Notes: a model not told the origin generated them from the letters alone. A stretch of 64,000 nt of DNA from Snodgrassella alvi SCGC AB-598-O02 (GCA_000725195.1 JAIL01000256.1:1-64000); one strand, 5' to 3'; shown: positions 1-9,659, counted from the stretch's first letter. Numbers and translations are program-made.

Positions 1-1193
1 CCAAAGCAAGACTTAACCAGTTTGAGTTAGATTTTATGATTAAATTATATTAATTAAATATAAATCATTACTGGTAAAAAAATAATATCTTCTTTTAAAC
101 TTTAATTATTATCAGCACCCGCTAATATTCTGAATAAAATCATTGAACTACAATTCAAATGGTTTTAATGAAAACCTGATTTTTATCTTGATTATCTTCA
201 GGTAATGAAGCATATGGTAACTTGCAACTTTATTAGTTTTAAAAATTGCGTATTTATTCACCTATTACTCACCACTTAGCCATCTATAAATTTTTATAAA
301 AAATAACTGACTAAATATGCATTATGCAATAATCAATTCAATTGAACAGCAAAATGGTCAACTTTATTTGCCGAAATATGTTTCAAATTGTTTTGCCAAA
401 GAATCATTCCTGAATTGAATATATTTATTAGCAAATACAGAATATAAAAAACTACAAAATTGCTGTGATGTTGAATAATAGACTAAAAACTACTGTGGCT
501 ATGGTACGTTATTTAGTGAAATGCGATTCGCTCAAAGCAATAGAAACGAATTTTGTTTGCCATTTGAATGGCCAGCTGTTCGCTCAATCATTGTAAACAA
601 TCCATATAAAATATTTTCAAATCTTTGTTGAAATTTCTTTTAGTTACCAATATTGCCAGATAATCATAGTGTATAAATTTTAGAATTTATAATGTATATC
701 AGAGATACTACTACAAATTAATGATTAGAAATTATGTAATTCAGTAGCCAAAAAGGTGGTCAATCTGGCTATACAATATTTTTAATAATGATGGATGGTT
801 AATTAAAACTAATTTTCTGTTTATTGCCATTTCAAAAATTTAAAATAGCTGGTTTCCGACACCTTTTTTACCCTGCTCATTTGTTTCAATTGTTTTAGAA
901 AAATACCGAGGTCGCCAAACACCGTCACATTTTAGTCTTTTTGTAATGCATGGGAATAAAATTTTATTTTTAGTGAGTAGATAGCAGCCTCAATAATATA
1001 TAAAGCCCCTATTAGCAAAGCTCAATCATAACTTCTGTCTTTACCATTAAGAAATACAACTACAGATTCTCAATGTTTAAAGCTACTCTCAAATTGATAC
1101 AGATATGCAGTAACTATATGGACCCCCCATTACATCTGCTACGATATATTTAATAGAAAAGCAGATCTTCCGGTTTGTCCATCTAATACCAAA
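1..1193. other. Gene-poor AT-rich spacer
   Basis: No intact gene is visible in this 1.2 kb stretch. It is strongly AT-rich and carries stops in all frames. The only protein-like signal is the interrupted frame described separately at 317-629. No clear terminator, tRNA or repeat was seen, and the left edge is the window boundary. Confidence 0.6.
317..629 (+). pseudogene. Decayed small ORF (unrecognised protein)
   Basis: One frame starting at ATG 317 reads through about 100 codons with protein-like composition but is broken by TGA at 416 and the double stop TAA-TAG at 476-481, ending at TGA 627. The part after the double stop includes CGYGTLFSEMRFAQSNRNEF and LPFEWPAVRSI, with mixed hydrophilic and aromatic residues unlike the Asn/Lys/Ile noise of the surrounding spacer. 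All three blocks are in the same frame, which suggests a small gene inactivated by nonsense mutations. I do not recognise the family. The alternative is a chance open stretch. Confidence 0.35.
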
Positions 1194-1646
1194 CTAATTA
1201 TCGTCCCGGACACGTAATAGCATTACCGGAATATCTGATTGACGCAACACACCTTCAGCCACAGAACCCATCAATACATGCATAAATCCACTAAATCCAT
1301 GTGTACCCATCACCACCAAATCCACCTCATGCTCCGTAGCTTCACGGATCAGCAAATCAGCGATTTTATCCCCAGCACTTTCAATTACCTCAATTTCAAA
1401 TGGTATCTGCGACTGTTCCAACATTTCCTGAGCTTCACGTACTCCTTTCTCTCCAGCAGCATTTACTGCTTTACGCACTTCTTCCGAAGGCATCGCACCG
1501 ACTCCGCCCCAGCTAAATTGCGCTAGATCTACCACATTAACTACCCGGATAACTGAATTGCACAGCTTAGCCAGCATAATAGCTTCCTGTAATGCTCTTT
1601 TTGCTGCAGCACTTTCATCTACCGGTACCATAATTTTGTGATACAT
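1194..1646 (-). CDS. Universal stress protein, UspA family
   Basis: A 150-residue single-domain universal stress protein. The N-terminus MYHKIMVPVDES is the usual first beta strand with the nucleotide-contacting Asp (D10). Near the C-terminus G114-x2-G117-x9-G127-S128 matches the family's ATP-binding loop, so this is probably an ATP-binding Usp of the UspFG/MJ0577 type. Such proteins are cytoplasmic, usually dimeric, and accumulate under stress; the exact role here cannot be told. The start is supported by a GGGAGG ribosome-binding site a few bases upstream on the minus strand. It stands alone, divergent from the thioesterase gene, with gene-poor DNA behind it. Confidence 0.9.
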   Translation of the reverse strand: MYHKIMVPVDESAAAKRALQEAIMLAKLCNSVIRVVNVVDLAQFSWGGVGAMPSEEVRKAVNAAGEKGVREAQEMLEQSQIPFEIEVIESAGDKIADLLIREATEHEVDLVVMGTHGFSGFMHVLMGSVAEGVLRQSDIPVMLLRVRDDN

Positions 1647-1814
1647 CGTTATCCTCCCAAACTATTTAGCAATCGCAGAACTGCTATTAGCAACTCTGTA
1701 AAATAATCATCATTTTTAAGCTTAGCACAAATTTGCCATAATCACTGTTAGTGTAACAACTGATATCCTAAAAACTGCTAACATCACTTCAGTATTTTCA
1801 CTAGGATTAACATA

Positions 1815-2246
1815 ATGAGCCGATTACATATTCAGCAACCAGATCTGTGGAATTTTCACACTCAGATTACTGTTCACATTGGTGATATCAATTATGGTAA
1901 TCATCTGGCTAATGATGCAGTCTTACGTTTGTGTCACGAGGCCCGTTTACGTTTACTGACTTCAATGAACTACAGCGAGATGAATATTGAAGGTACTGGT
2001 CTGATCATGCTTGATGCCTTAGTTGAATATAAAAATCAGGCTTATTATGGTGATATACTGGAATTCAGCCTAGCTATTACCGATGTAAGTAAGATCGGCT
2101 TTAATCTTATTTATCGAATCAGTCGTGTCAAAGATGGCAAAATAATTGCCATGGTACAAACTGGGATGGCTTTTTTTGACTATAATCGCCAGCGCATCAG
2201 TCGCACTCCTGAGCACTTTCATCAACGCATCAATCAGGTTAAATAA
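1815..2246 (+). CDS. Acyl-CoA thioesterase, 4HBT hot-dog family
   Basis: A 143-residue single hot-dog-fold protein of the 4-hydroxybenzoyl-CoA thioesterase (YbgC/FadM-like) group, expected to hydrolyse acyl-CoA thioesters in the cytoplasm. The stretch GDINYGNHLANDAVL (about residues 24-38) is the active-site segment of the family, in which a residue after the N-Y-G-N-H core contacts the thioester; the C-terminal half has the typical strand ending FFDYNRQR. The length is normal for the family. The stop codon TAA is followed at once by the ATG of xerC, so the two genes are almost certainly co-transcribed. The substrate cannot be deduced. Confidence 0.85.
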   Translation: MSRLHIQQPDLWNFHTQITVHIGDINYGNHLANDAVLRLCHEARLRLLTSMNYSEMNIEGTGLIMLDALVEYKNQAYYGDILEFSLAITDVSKIGFNLIYRISRVKDGKIIAMVQTGMAFFDYNRQRISRTPEHFHQRINQVK

Positions 2247-3149
2247 ATGTCAGTACATCCACATTCAGACTGGACTTTATGGTCAGAATTTTTTCTTCAT
2301 CTGCGTCAACGCGGTCTGTCTCCCCTAACAATAAGCGCATATGAACGAGATCTGAATCAGCTGCAAAAATTATTACCTGATCAACTCAACTGCAAAGATG
2401 TAACTCGCTTACATTTAATTGGCGTATTAAAAAAACTGAGCGGATTGGGTGATAAGCCAGCATCACTGGCACGCAAACTCAGTACATGGCGCGCCTATTT
2501 CAACTTTCTGCAACAACAAGGACAATTAAGTAATAATCCGGCTACCAATATTAAGGCGCCCAAAGCAGGAGCACGACTACCGAAAGCCGTGCCGGCAGAA
2601 AAACTCAATCAGACCTTTGACCATCCAGATATCAATACGCCACTTTCTTTGCGGGATCAGGCCATATTCGAACTACTATACGGTAGCGGATTACGTCTAA
2701 GTGAGTTAGTACAATTGGATTTGCATCATCTGGTATTAGAAGAAAACTGGGTACATGTTTCCGGAAAAGGCAATAAACAGCGACAAGTACCTTTAGGCAG
2801 TAAATCTATTGTGGCACTGCGTCGTTATCTGCCTCACCGCATTGCTAGAAGTGGTGAAAATGCCGTCTTTACGAGTCGCAGAGGCACTCGTCTTACGGCC
2901 AGGCAAATCCAGAATCGTCTCAACGTCTGGTCTATTACTCACGGCAGCGATCGACATTTGTCTCCTCATATGCTTCGCCATAGCTTTGCCAGTCATGTGT
3001 TACAAAATGCCCATGATATTCGTGCTGTACAGGAATTATTAGGACATAAATCCATCAGTACTACCCAGCAATACACCAAGCTAGATTTCAACCATTTAGC
3101 TCAAATTTATGATGATACTCATCCACGCGCTAAACGGCGTAGCAAATAA
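2247..3149 (+). CDS. xerC: Tyrosine recombinase XerC
   Basis: A 300-residue site-specific recombinase that, with XerD, resolves chromosome dimers at dif. It has an N-terminal SAM-like core-binding domain (about 1-95) and a C-terminal catalytic domain. All active-site residues are present: R150 in GSGLRLSE, K174 in SGKG, H241 and R244 in HMLRHSFASH, H267 in LGHKSISTT, and nucleophile Y276. Length and motifs fit XerC rather than a phage integrase, and the gene sits in a housekeeping pair with the thioesterase (zero-base gap, so translation is probably coupled). XerD is not in the window. The ATG start follows directly after the upstream stop. Confidence 0.93.
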   Translation: MSVHPHSDWTLWSEFFLHLRQRGLSPLTISAYERDLNQLQKLLPDQLNCKDVTRLHLIGVLKKLSGLGDKPASLARKLSTWRAYFNFLQQQGQLSNNPATNIKAPKAGARLPKAVPAEKLNQTFDHPDINTPLSLRDQAIFELLYGSGLRLSELVQLDLHHLVLEENWVHVSGKGNKQRQVPLGSKSIVALRRYLPHRIARSGENAVFTSRRGTRLTARQIQNRLNVWSITHGSDRHLSPHMLRHSFASHVLQNAHDIRAVQELLGHKSISTTQQYTKLDFNHLAQIYDDTHPRAKRRSK

Positions 3150-3192
3150 ACATTTTTAGAATACAACTAAATCATCACCATGAATCTATAAC

Positions 3193-3211
3193 AAATATTA
3201 TTATCATTCTA
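3193..3211. promoter_or_regulatory. Distal Fur-like box
   Basis: The sequence AAATATTATTATCATTCTA resembles the right half of the Fur consensus (ATAATTATCATT type). It lies about 570 bp before the receptor gene and 45 bp after xerC, so it would not control the receptor directly. It may be a chance match in AT-rich DNA or mark a separate iron-regulated transcript. Confidence 0.35.
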
Positions 3212-3734
3212 AGTGACTTTTTATGATTGCCATTAATATTCAGATAAAATAAACCAACTAAACAATTCCATTTATTTAACATTGTTATCTTAAATAACAT
3301 CTTATATTTTATAAAGAATGAAAGAATATTAGTGGAGTTATATATATGCTTATAAATAATTACACAATAATCAGATAACAATCATATACCTGCAATAAGC
3401 ATTTGTTTATTCTGAATGCGATTGTTTTTTATATATATAAAATTGATTTGATTAAATATTTTACTAACAATTGTTTCCTTTGTACCAGCTATTCATACTT
3501 TTTTATATTTATCCATAATCATTAAAACTAAAAAACCCCTCCAGTTGGTAGCACCAAACAAATACAATACGCAATAAATGTTTATGTCATATTAATAAAG
3601 CCATTTTAATTGATCTCTATTTCATTATCGGAATTTATATTGGTAGTCAAAATAAAAATTAACAAATAAATATATCTCCTTAATTATAAATAAATTAATT
3701 TACAAATAGCAAAGTGATAAGCTAAACTAAATAT

Positions 3735-3753
3735 AAATGATTATCATTCTAAT
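3735..3753. promoter_or_regulatory. Fur box upstream of TonB-dependent receptor
   Basis: AAATGATTATCATTCTAAT, 26-44 bp before the receptor start, has the palindromic core ATGATTATCATT expected of a Fur operator. Its position is right to overlap the promoter, which predicts iron-repressed transcription. This fits the receptor type (heme/iron uptake). Confidence 0.7.
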
Positions 3754-3778
3754 TTTATTAAACACACAGTAGAATTCC

Positions 3779-6031
3779 ATGTCTTCCATTTCTTTTTTCC
3801 GAATATCTCCTTTATTAACAGCAATGGCTACCGTACTGGCTATTCCCACAGCAAAGGCAGAAGATAAAGACACTAATCATAGCTTTAACTACTATACTTT
3901 ACCAACTATCAACGTCATCGCTACCAAAACAGGAAAAAGTCAGGTAGGCACGAGCACCCTTAAACAGGAGCAGTTAGACACCATACAGGCTAACAATATA
4001 GCCTCGTTACTTGATTACCTACCCGGTACCAGCATGGTTGGATCTCCTCGCCCCGGTGGTCAGAAAATAAATATTTGGGGAATGAGTGATCCTGAAGATG
4101 TTCCGGTTACCGTAGATGGTTCTCTGAAAACCTTTGATAAATATCGACAAGGTTCGGTTTTTATTGAACCAGAGCTCATCAAAAAAATTACCGTAAATAA
4201 AGGTCCACATAACCCAGCTGTAAGTAATGGTGGGTTTGGCGGTTCAATAAAAATAGATACTAAGGACGCTACCGATTTCCTACGTGAAGACGAAAATATC
4301 GGTGGATTAATCAAATATGCCCACAGCAGTAATAATATCCAAAATAACTGGACTGGCGCACTTTTTGCTCAAACTGATAACAAAGTATTTGATATCTTGG
4401 CTTATTACACTAATCGTAATGCCCATAACGTCAAAAGACCTGATGGTACGCACTTTTTGTTTTCAGCCTATGAACAGCAAAGTGGGCTGATAAAGGGTAA
4501 TATCCGCCCTGCATATGGCCATAAAATATCCTGGTCAATCATGAACAGTAACCACAGTGGGTGGGAACCATTCGCCGCGATGCGTGATGAAATGCCTTAC
4601 CCTTCTGCTGCAGAAATAAAAAAATATGGGCTTGATGCGGCCTGGAAACGCAAGTTGGTTTACCGTAATCAAAATGATAAAAGTGCCAGTCTCGGCTACG
4701 AGTTCATCTCTGATAATCCTTTGATCAATTTAAATGCTCAATTCAACTATTCCAAAACTCACCAGCATGATACCCGTCCCGAAAATGCCGCAAATTTTGC
4801 TTCTGGCAATATGGGTAATGAAAGCTGGGTAGATTATGAGAACACCTCATTTGAATTAAAAAATACCAGCGAAATCAGCAGCAAATGGACAAAGCACAAC
4901 ATTGTTACCGGCTTACAAATACAGAATAAAAAACAGTCAGCACTCATGCTGGACAAATCCAAACTCAAAAATGCAGACTATAATTATGGTTACTACGAAC
5001 CAGCTTATCTGCCGTCAGGGCGACAAAAAATAGCCGGTCTCTATATTAAAGACGATATTCAGATAAAAACACTTACCTTATCACCGTCACTGCGCTATGA
5101 CTGGATTCAAAACAAAGGCGATGGTAACCGTGCCGGCAAAATGTATCAGAATCCAGATCCTAAATATGGTCAGGATTATCGTGCTAAAACATATGCTGGC
5201 TTCACTCCTCGCTTAGGTTTATTCTGGCAACAAACAGAACATTTAGGTTGGTTTGCCAATTATGCACATAGCTGGCGCTCTCCAAGTGTCGATCAACAAT
5301 ATGAATCTCAATTTATCAACAGCAGTACCAGTGGCACCAGTCGCCATCTTCAAAAAGAACGTATGCATGCCCTGAGTTTAGGCAGTATCCTTGATTACCG
5401 TTCCTTACTAAGCACAGATGATCACGCACAACTACGCTTAACCTATTTCCGCAATCGTGGCCGAGATGAAATCTTCAAAAGACGTGGTGTTATGTGTTCA
5501 GAAGTTAAAAACAATCCTAAAGCCAAATGTGCCAAACCAGCCAGCAATAACCGTAATCTCACTGGTTATACCATTCAAGGCGTAGAACTCGAGGCTAATT
5601 ACGATAGTCAGTACTGGTTTGCGGGTCTATCATTATCAACTATGAAAGGCCAGCGTGACGACTCTCCGGTAGATCCATGGTTTAATCAGCGTACCTGGAT
5701 GACCAACATTCCGCCACGGAAAGCAACGGCCACATTAGGATTCAATATTCCCAGCCAGCATTTCAGCGCAGGCTGGCGCGGTATTTTCGTACGACGTCAG
5801 GATCGCTCAATTGCTGATCAGGATCCTAAAGCGGTCTTTTACGCTTTACCCAAAACTAAAGGTTACGCAATTCACAGCCTCTTTGCCCAATGGGAACCAT
5901 GGCAGCGAAAAGGTCCCAAAATCAATCTCACAATCGACAATCTGTTTAACAAAAAATACTATCCTTATTTAGGTGAGGCCGTTTCCGGAACAGGTCGCGA
6001 TATCCGCTTTAGCTTAACCCAGCAATTTTAG
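3779..6031 (+). CDS. TonB-dependent outer-membrane receptor, heme/hemoglobin type
   Basis: A 750-residue TonB-dependent receptor. Residues 1-27 form a signal peptide ending AKA. A TonB-box-like PTINVIA lies at about 42-48. The plug domain (about 55-190) contains the usual IDTK and GGFGGSI strands, followed by a 22-strand barrel ending in Phe. The NLFNKKYYPYLGE segment and the terminal GTGRDIRFSLTQQF resemble receptors of the hemoglobin/transferrin/lactoferrin family (HmbR, HpuB). A loop with two cysteines (VMCSEVKNNPKAKC) is also typical of that group. I infer uptake of heme or hemoprotein iron, but the ligand is not proven. It is a single gene under a Fur box; its energy source is probably the tonB-exbB-exbD operon at 16029-17972. 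Confidence 0.88.
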   Translation: MSSISFFRISPLLTAMATVLAIPTAKAEDKDTNHSFNYYTLPTINVIATKTGKSQVGTSTLKQEQLDTIQANNIASLLDYLPGTSMVGSPRPGGQKINIWGMSDPEDVPVTVDGSLKTFDKYRQGSVFIEPELIKKITVNKGPHNPAVSNGGFGGSIKIDTKDATDFLREDENIGGLIKYAHSSNNIQNNWTGALFAQTDNKVFDILAYYTNRNAHNVKRPDGTHFLFSAYEQQSGLIKGNIRPAYGHKISWSIMNSNHSGWEPFAAMRDEMPYPSAAEIKKYGLDAAWKRKLVYRNQNDKSASLGYEFISDNPLINLNAQFNYSKTHQHDTRPENAANFASGNMGNESWVDYENTSFELKNTSEISSKWTKHNIVTGLQIQNKKQSALMLDKSKLKNADYNYGYYEPAYLPSGRQKIAGLYIKDDIQIKTLTLSPSLRYDWIQNKGDGNRAGKMYQNPDPKYGQDYRAKTYAGFTPRLGLFWQQTEHLGWFANYAHSWRSPSVDQQYESQFINSSTSGTSRHLQKERMHALSLGSILDYRSLLSTDDHAQLRLTYFRNRGRDEIFKRRGVMCSEVKNNPKAKCAKPASNNRNLTGYTIQGVELEANYDSQYWFAGLSLSTMKGQRDDSPVDPWFNQRTWMTNIPPRKATATLGFNIPSQHFSAGWRGIFVRRQDRSIADQDPKAVFYALPKTKGYAIHSLFAQWEPWQRKGPKINLTIDNLFNKKYYPYLGEAVSGTGRDIRFSLTQQF

Positions 6032-6308
6032 CGACCTCTATACTGGGCTTGAACCTATAACCAAATCATGATTAAATTTTGTTCAAGCCCATCAATTTGC
6101 CTAAAACAGTCTGGCATTCATCGTCATTCAACATCATTTAATGCTAAAAAATTTCAGTCAAACCAACTGAAAGAATAAAACGATTCAATAAAAAATATCT
6201 TCACCAGTTAATAACAAATTAAAATAAATTTATTTACTTGGACTGTAAAAAGCTTATAATCAAAACAAGTAATTATCTATTAACCCATCTTTGCACTCAA
6301 TTTACATC

Positions 6309-6923
6309 ATGAGAATCAACGTACTCCTCTATCCCGATTTCGAAACCTTAGATGTCTTCGGACCAGTAGAGGTATTTGGTAAAGTACCTTCCTGGAGCAT
6401 CCAATACTACTCCGCCACCGGTGGCATTATTAGTAATCAAGATAACGTACAAATAATGACCAGCAGCATCGAAATTATTCACGATCAACAGCTTGATGTT
6501 CTTTTTATCCCCGGTGGAACCGGCGCACGCTCACTCATCCTACAGCCAGATTTCATCGCGCAAATAAAAACACTGGCACAACATAGCCACTATGTCCTCA
6601 CAGTTTGTACAGGTAGTGCATTACTAGCAAAAACTGGTCTGCTGGACGGTAAACTAGCCACTTCTAACAAACGTTCTTTTGAATGGGTTAAATCCACCTC
6701 TAACAAGCCTCAATGGCAACAAAAAGCCCGCTGGATCCGAGATGATAAATACTATACCTCGTCGGGCATCAGCGCCGGCATGGATATGGCATTAGCGTTT
6801 ATACGTGATCAGCTCGACGAAAGTACAGCAGAACAAATCGCTTATCGTATCGAATACAGCTGGCACAAACATCCAGATGAAGATCCATTCTGCCAACAGC
6901 CGTATACTGGTAAAACAAAATAA
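6309..6923 (+). CDS. DJ-1/PfpI family protein
   Basis: A 204-residue protein of the DJ-1/PfpI (class I glutamine amidotransferase-like) superfamily. The nucleophile-elbow cysteine C100 lies in LTVCTGSALLAKTG, and the early glutamate of the family is in FGPVEVFG (about E21). The arrangement resembles isonitrile hydratase (InhA) and the N-terminal domain of GlxA-type regulators, but there is no AraC-type helix-turn-helix, so it is a stand-alone enzyme-like domain. A TTG six codons upstream (6291) would add MHSIYI; I prefer ATG 6309 because family members start with MRINVLLYPDFE. No strong ribosome-binding site is visible for either. The substrate is unknown. Confidence 0.8.
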   Translation: MRINVLLYPDFETLDVFGPVEVFGKVPSWSIQYYSATGGIISNQDNVQIMTSSIEIIHDQQLDVLFIPGGTGARSLILQPDFIAQIKTLAQHSHYVLTVCTGSALLAKTGLLDGKLATSNKRSFEWVKSTSNKPQWQQKARWIRDDKYYTSSGISAGMDMALAFIRDQLDESTAEQIAYRIEYSWHKHPDEDPFCQQPYTGKTK

Positions 6924-6979
6924 ATGATGGCAGAATACCAGCCATATTACCAACAAAGTATGGTAGGCAGGGAGAATTG

Positions 6980-8011
6980 ATGCTTTTGGATAGTAAACAA
7001 AAAATTGGCTTATTCAGTATTTGCTTATACTCAGTATTTTTTATTATTTTTATGCAAATACATCTTATGTCGGGAATCATTTCAGGCTTATTAACTTATA
7101 CACTGATGCAAAAGCTGGAAAATTTCCTGAGCATAAAAATGCACCGTTGGGGTCATAAAGCCAAGTTATTTTCTGTACTTTTACTTTCTATCATTTTTAT
7201 GAGCGTGCTGATTGGGGGATTTGGTTATCTTTTTAACTGGATTATTGGTGTAGCCCGTGCTCCACAACAAACTTTAAGCCATATACAAAACCTCTTTAAC
7301 AGCATATCTACCTCCTTGCCACCCGCGGTTGGAAAATATTTACCGGATAATCTCATTGAATTGCGTGACAATGCGCTGAATTTTATTAAAGAACATGTTT
7401 TATACTTACAATCTATCATCAAACAACTGTTTCATTCTCTGCTGATCATCATCATCGGGATGATTATTGGTTTAATCGCCGGCTATCAGCAAAATAAACG
7501 CAGTATCAATGAAACAACCGAACCCACTACTATTTACATGCAGGCATTTAAAGACAGTCTTAATTGTCTGGTAGAAGTTTTCCAATATGTGGCTTTTTCG
7601 CAGGTTATTATTTCCCTTTTCAATACCCTCATGACAGCCATTTTTCTGCTGATAGTACTACCCATTTTCGGAATTCATTTACCCTTCAGCAAAACCCTTA
7701 TTCTGGCTACCTTTGTGCTTGGTCTGATCCCCATCGTTGGTAATCTTATTGTTAATACCATCATGTTTTTAGTGGCATTCACCGTGTCCTTCTGGATCGC
7801 TGTAATTGTGCTTTTATATCTGGTTGCTATTCATAAACTTGAATATATTCTCAATGCCAAAATCGTTGGTACCAAAATTCATGCCGGTATCTGCGAACTT
7901 CTTATTGCTATGGTATTCTGTGAAACACTATTTGGTGTTATAGGACTAATATTCGCCCCAATGTTCTATGCATTCATCAAATTATCATTGAAAAAATTAA
8001 AGATAATTTAA
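6980..8011 (+). CDS. AI-2E family transporter (PerM-like)
   Basis: A polytopic inner-membrane protein of about 343 residues in the AI-2E transporter/PerM family. There is a pair of N-terminal helices, a long amphipathic region (about 85-145), then a helix-rich C-terminal half containing LATFVLGLIPIVGN, the conserved P-x-x-G motif region of the family. Proposed substrates range from autoinducer-2 to other small molecules or sodium/proton exchange; none can be deduced here. ATG 6980 is preceded by a good AGGGAG site five bases upstream; TTG 6977 is the alternative. Its end shares a bidirectional terminator with the convergent MFS gene. Confidence 0.82.
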   Translation: MLLDSKQKIGLFSICLYSVFFIIFMQIHLMSGIISGLLTYTLMQKLENFLSIKMHRWGHKAKLFSVLLLSIIFMSVLIGGFGYLFNWIIGVARAPQQTLSHIQNLFNSISTSLPPAVGKYLPDNLIELRDNALNFIKEHVLYLQSIIKQLFHSLLIIIIGMIIGLIAGYQQNKRSINETTEPTTIYMQAFKDSLNCLVEVFQYVAFSQVIISLFNTLMTAIFLLIVLPIFGIHLPFSKTLILATFVLGLIPIVGNLIVNTIMFLVAFTVSFWIAVIVLLYLVAIHKLEYILNAKIVGTKIHAGICELLIAMVFCETLFGVIGLIFAPMFYAFIKLSLKKLKII

Positions 8012-8029
8012 AAATTCAATCATTGAATA

Positions 8030-8061
8030 GTAAAAAAGACCATAATTATGGTCTTTTTTAT
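8030..8061. terminator. Bidirectional intrinsic terminator
   Basis: AAAAAAGACCATAATT pairs with the following ATGGTCTTTTTTA to form an A-rich/T-rich hairpin between two converging genes, the AI-2E transporter and the MFS exporter. The A and T flanks supply a U-run in both directions. Confidence 0.8.
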
Positions 8062-8063
8062 GT

Positions 8064-9272
8064 CTAACGTTTATAACGTTCCACATCCGGCAGCAAAATC
8101 GTCAGAATACCCAACAAAGGCAAAAAGGAACAAAATTTAAAAATAATCTGCAAACTAGTCAGGTCAGCAATACGACCCAAAACCGCAGCGGCAACACCAC
8201 TCATTCCAAACATTAAACCAAAAAATAACCCGGCAATTAAACCAATACGACCCGGAATTAATTCCTGAGCATAAACTACAATAGCAGAGAAAGCTGAAGA
8301 AATAATGATTCCAATCAGACAACTTAAAATAGCCGTACCCCATAAATCAGCATACGGCAAAGCTAAAGTAAAAGGTGCCGCCCCAAGAATCGAAAACCAG
8401 ATCACATATTTACGACCAATACGATCACCGATTGGGCCACCAATAAAAGTGCCCAAAGCAACACAGGCTAAAAATAAAAATAAAAAAACAACTGCTGACT
8501 GCTTCGATAAAGCAAATTTCTCAATCAGATAAAAACTATAATAATTACTCATACTGGCCATATAAAAATATTTTGAAAAAATCAAAATACTTAAAATAAG
8601 CAAAGCAAAAATAGTTTTATATTTATCGTACGGTAAAGCCAGATCAACTGAGCGTTTATGTCGATTCGTGGCCAGATGATGTGCACTCCAGGCACTGATA
8701 CGAGTCAGCAGTACAATCGCTATCACACCGACAACGACAAACCATAAAATATTTTCTTGTCGGTTATATTTCAATACAATCACACTAACCAATAACGGTC
8801 CTAAGGAAGAACCAAGATTACCACCTACCTGAAATGCCGATTGGGCAAAACCAAACCGTCCAGCTGAAGCATTACGTGCTACGCGTGATGCTTCTGGGTG
8901 AAAAGTAGATGACCCAACACCCAGAAATGCTGCGGCCAATAATAGCAAATAAAAATGATTAGCCAGACCGAGCATACACAATCCAAGTGTAGTTGCCACC
9001 ATCCCTAAGGGCAATAAATAAGGCTTTGGATGCTTATCAGTATAAAAACCAATTGCTGGTTGTAGGATTGATGCGGTTAATTGATATACCAGACTAATAA
9101 CACCTATCTGTGCAAAAGTTAAATGGTATTTCTCTACAAAAAGAGGATAAGTAGCCGTTAGCATTGATTGAATAAAGTCATTACACAAATGTGCTCCTGC
9201 CACCATCAAAATTATGGAGAGAAATAACTGATCAGAATATAATTGTTTATCCTGTTGATTCATAATATTCAA
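8064..9272 (-). CDS. MFS efflux protein, Fsr (fosmidomycin resistance) family
   Basis: A 402-residue major facilitator protein with about 12 membrane segments. It begins in the Fsr style: a short cytoplasmic leader, then AGAHLCNDFIQSMLTATYPL. The central GSSTFHPEASRVARNAS and FQVGGNLGSSLGPLL are characteristic of the fosmidomycin-resistance exporter group of drug:proton antiporters. GDRIGRKY is the loop motif after helix 8. The probable role is export of toxic small molecules. The start may be codon 1 or the ATG at codon 4 (MNQQDKQ). It is convergent with the AI-2E transporter and divergent from nothing obvious; the rRNA operon terminator lies upstream. The target of fosmidomycin, Dxr, is also in this window but not linked. 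Confidence 0.85.
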   Translation of the reverse strand: MNIMNQQDKQLYSDQLFLSIILMVAGAHLCNDFIQSMLTATYPLFVEKYHLTFAQIGVISLVYQLTASILQPAIGFYTDKHPKPYLLPLGMVATTLGLCMLGLANHFYLLLLAAAFLGVGSSTFHPEASRVARNASAGRFGFAQSAFQVGGNLGSSLGPLLVSVIVLKYNRQENILWFVVVGVIAIVLLTRISAWSAHHLATNRHKRSVDLALPYDKYKTIFALLILSILIFSKYFYMASMSNYYSFYLIEKFALSKQSAVVFLFLFLACVALGTFIGGPIGDRIGRKYVIWFSILGAAPFTLALPYADLWGTAILSCLIGIIISSAFSAIVVYAQELIPGRIGLIAGLFFGLMFGMSGVAAAVLGRIADLTSLQIIFKFCSFLPLLGILTILLPDVERYKR

Positions 9273-9504
9273 TTCAAAATAAAAATAAATTAGTATCGAA
9301 GTAGACGTGCGAAGAGATGTTTTTCAATAACAATTAACATATATCGTCTTGGTCAAATACTATTTGGCTGATCTCACGTCATATTTAAATAATCTATAAG
9401 GGATATATCAAAATTGATATAGCATCAGTTTTAATTCATTTGAAGGTGATATATATTCAATTACCCATTTCAATACATATTCACAATTGAAGAAATCCAA
9501 AGCA

Positions 9505-9536
9505 AAGAACCCGGCTGACTAATCAACCGGGTTCTT
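9505..9536 (-). terminator. rRNA operon terminator
   Basis: Perfect 10-bp stem AAGAACCCGG/CCGGGTTCTT with a 12-base loop, directly after the 5S gene on the minus strand, followed by a T-rich stretch. Confidence 0.85.
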
Positions 9537-9543
9537 CTTATTG

Positions 9544-9659
9544 GTGTCTGGCGGTGTCCTACTTTCACATGGGTATCCATACTATCATCGGCGCTAAGTC
9601 GTTTCACGGTCCTGTTCGGGATGGAAAGGCGTGGGACCAACTCGCTATGGCCGCCAAAC
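9544..9659 (-). rRNA. rrf: 5S ribosomal RNA
   Basis: Read on the minus strand, the sequence begins GTTTGGCGGCCATAGCGAG and contains CCCGAACAGG and GTAGGACACCGCCAGACACC, the canonical betaproteobacterial 5S sequence of about 116 nt. It is the last gene of the rRNA operon. Ends are set by similarity and are good to a few bases. Confidence 0.95.

Larger units (their letters stand above)
3150..3778. other. Spacer with two Fur-like boxes
   Basis: This 630 bp AT-rich spacer separates xerC from the TonB-dependent receptor gene. No credible ORF is present. It holds a Fur-like box next to the receptor start and a second one just after xerC, annotated separately. A Fur-controlled small RNA in between is possible but no terminator hairpin was identified. 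Confidence 0.5.
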
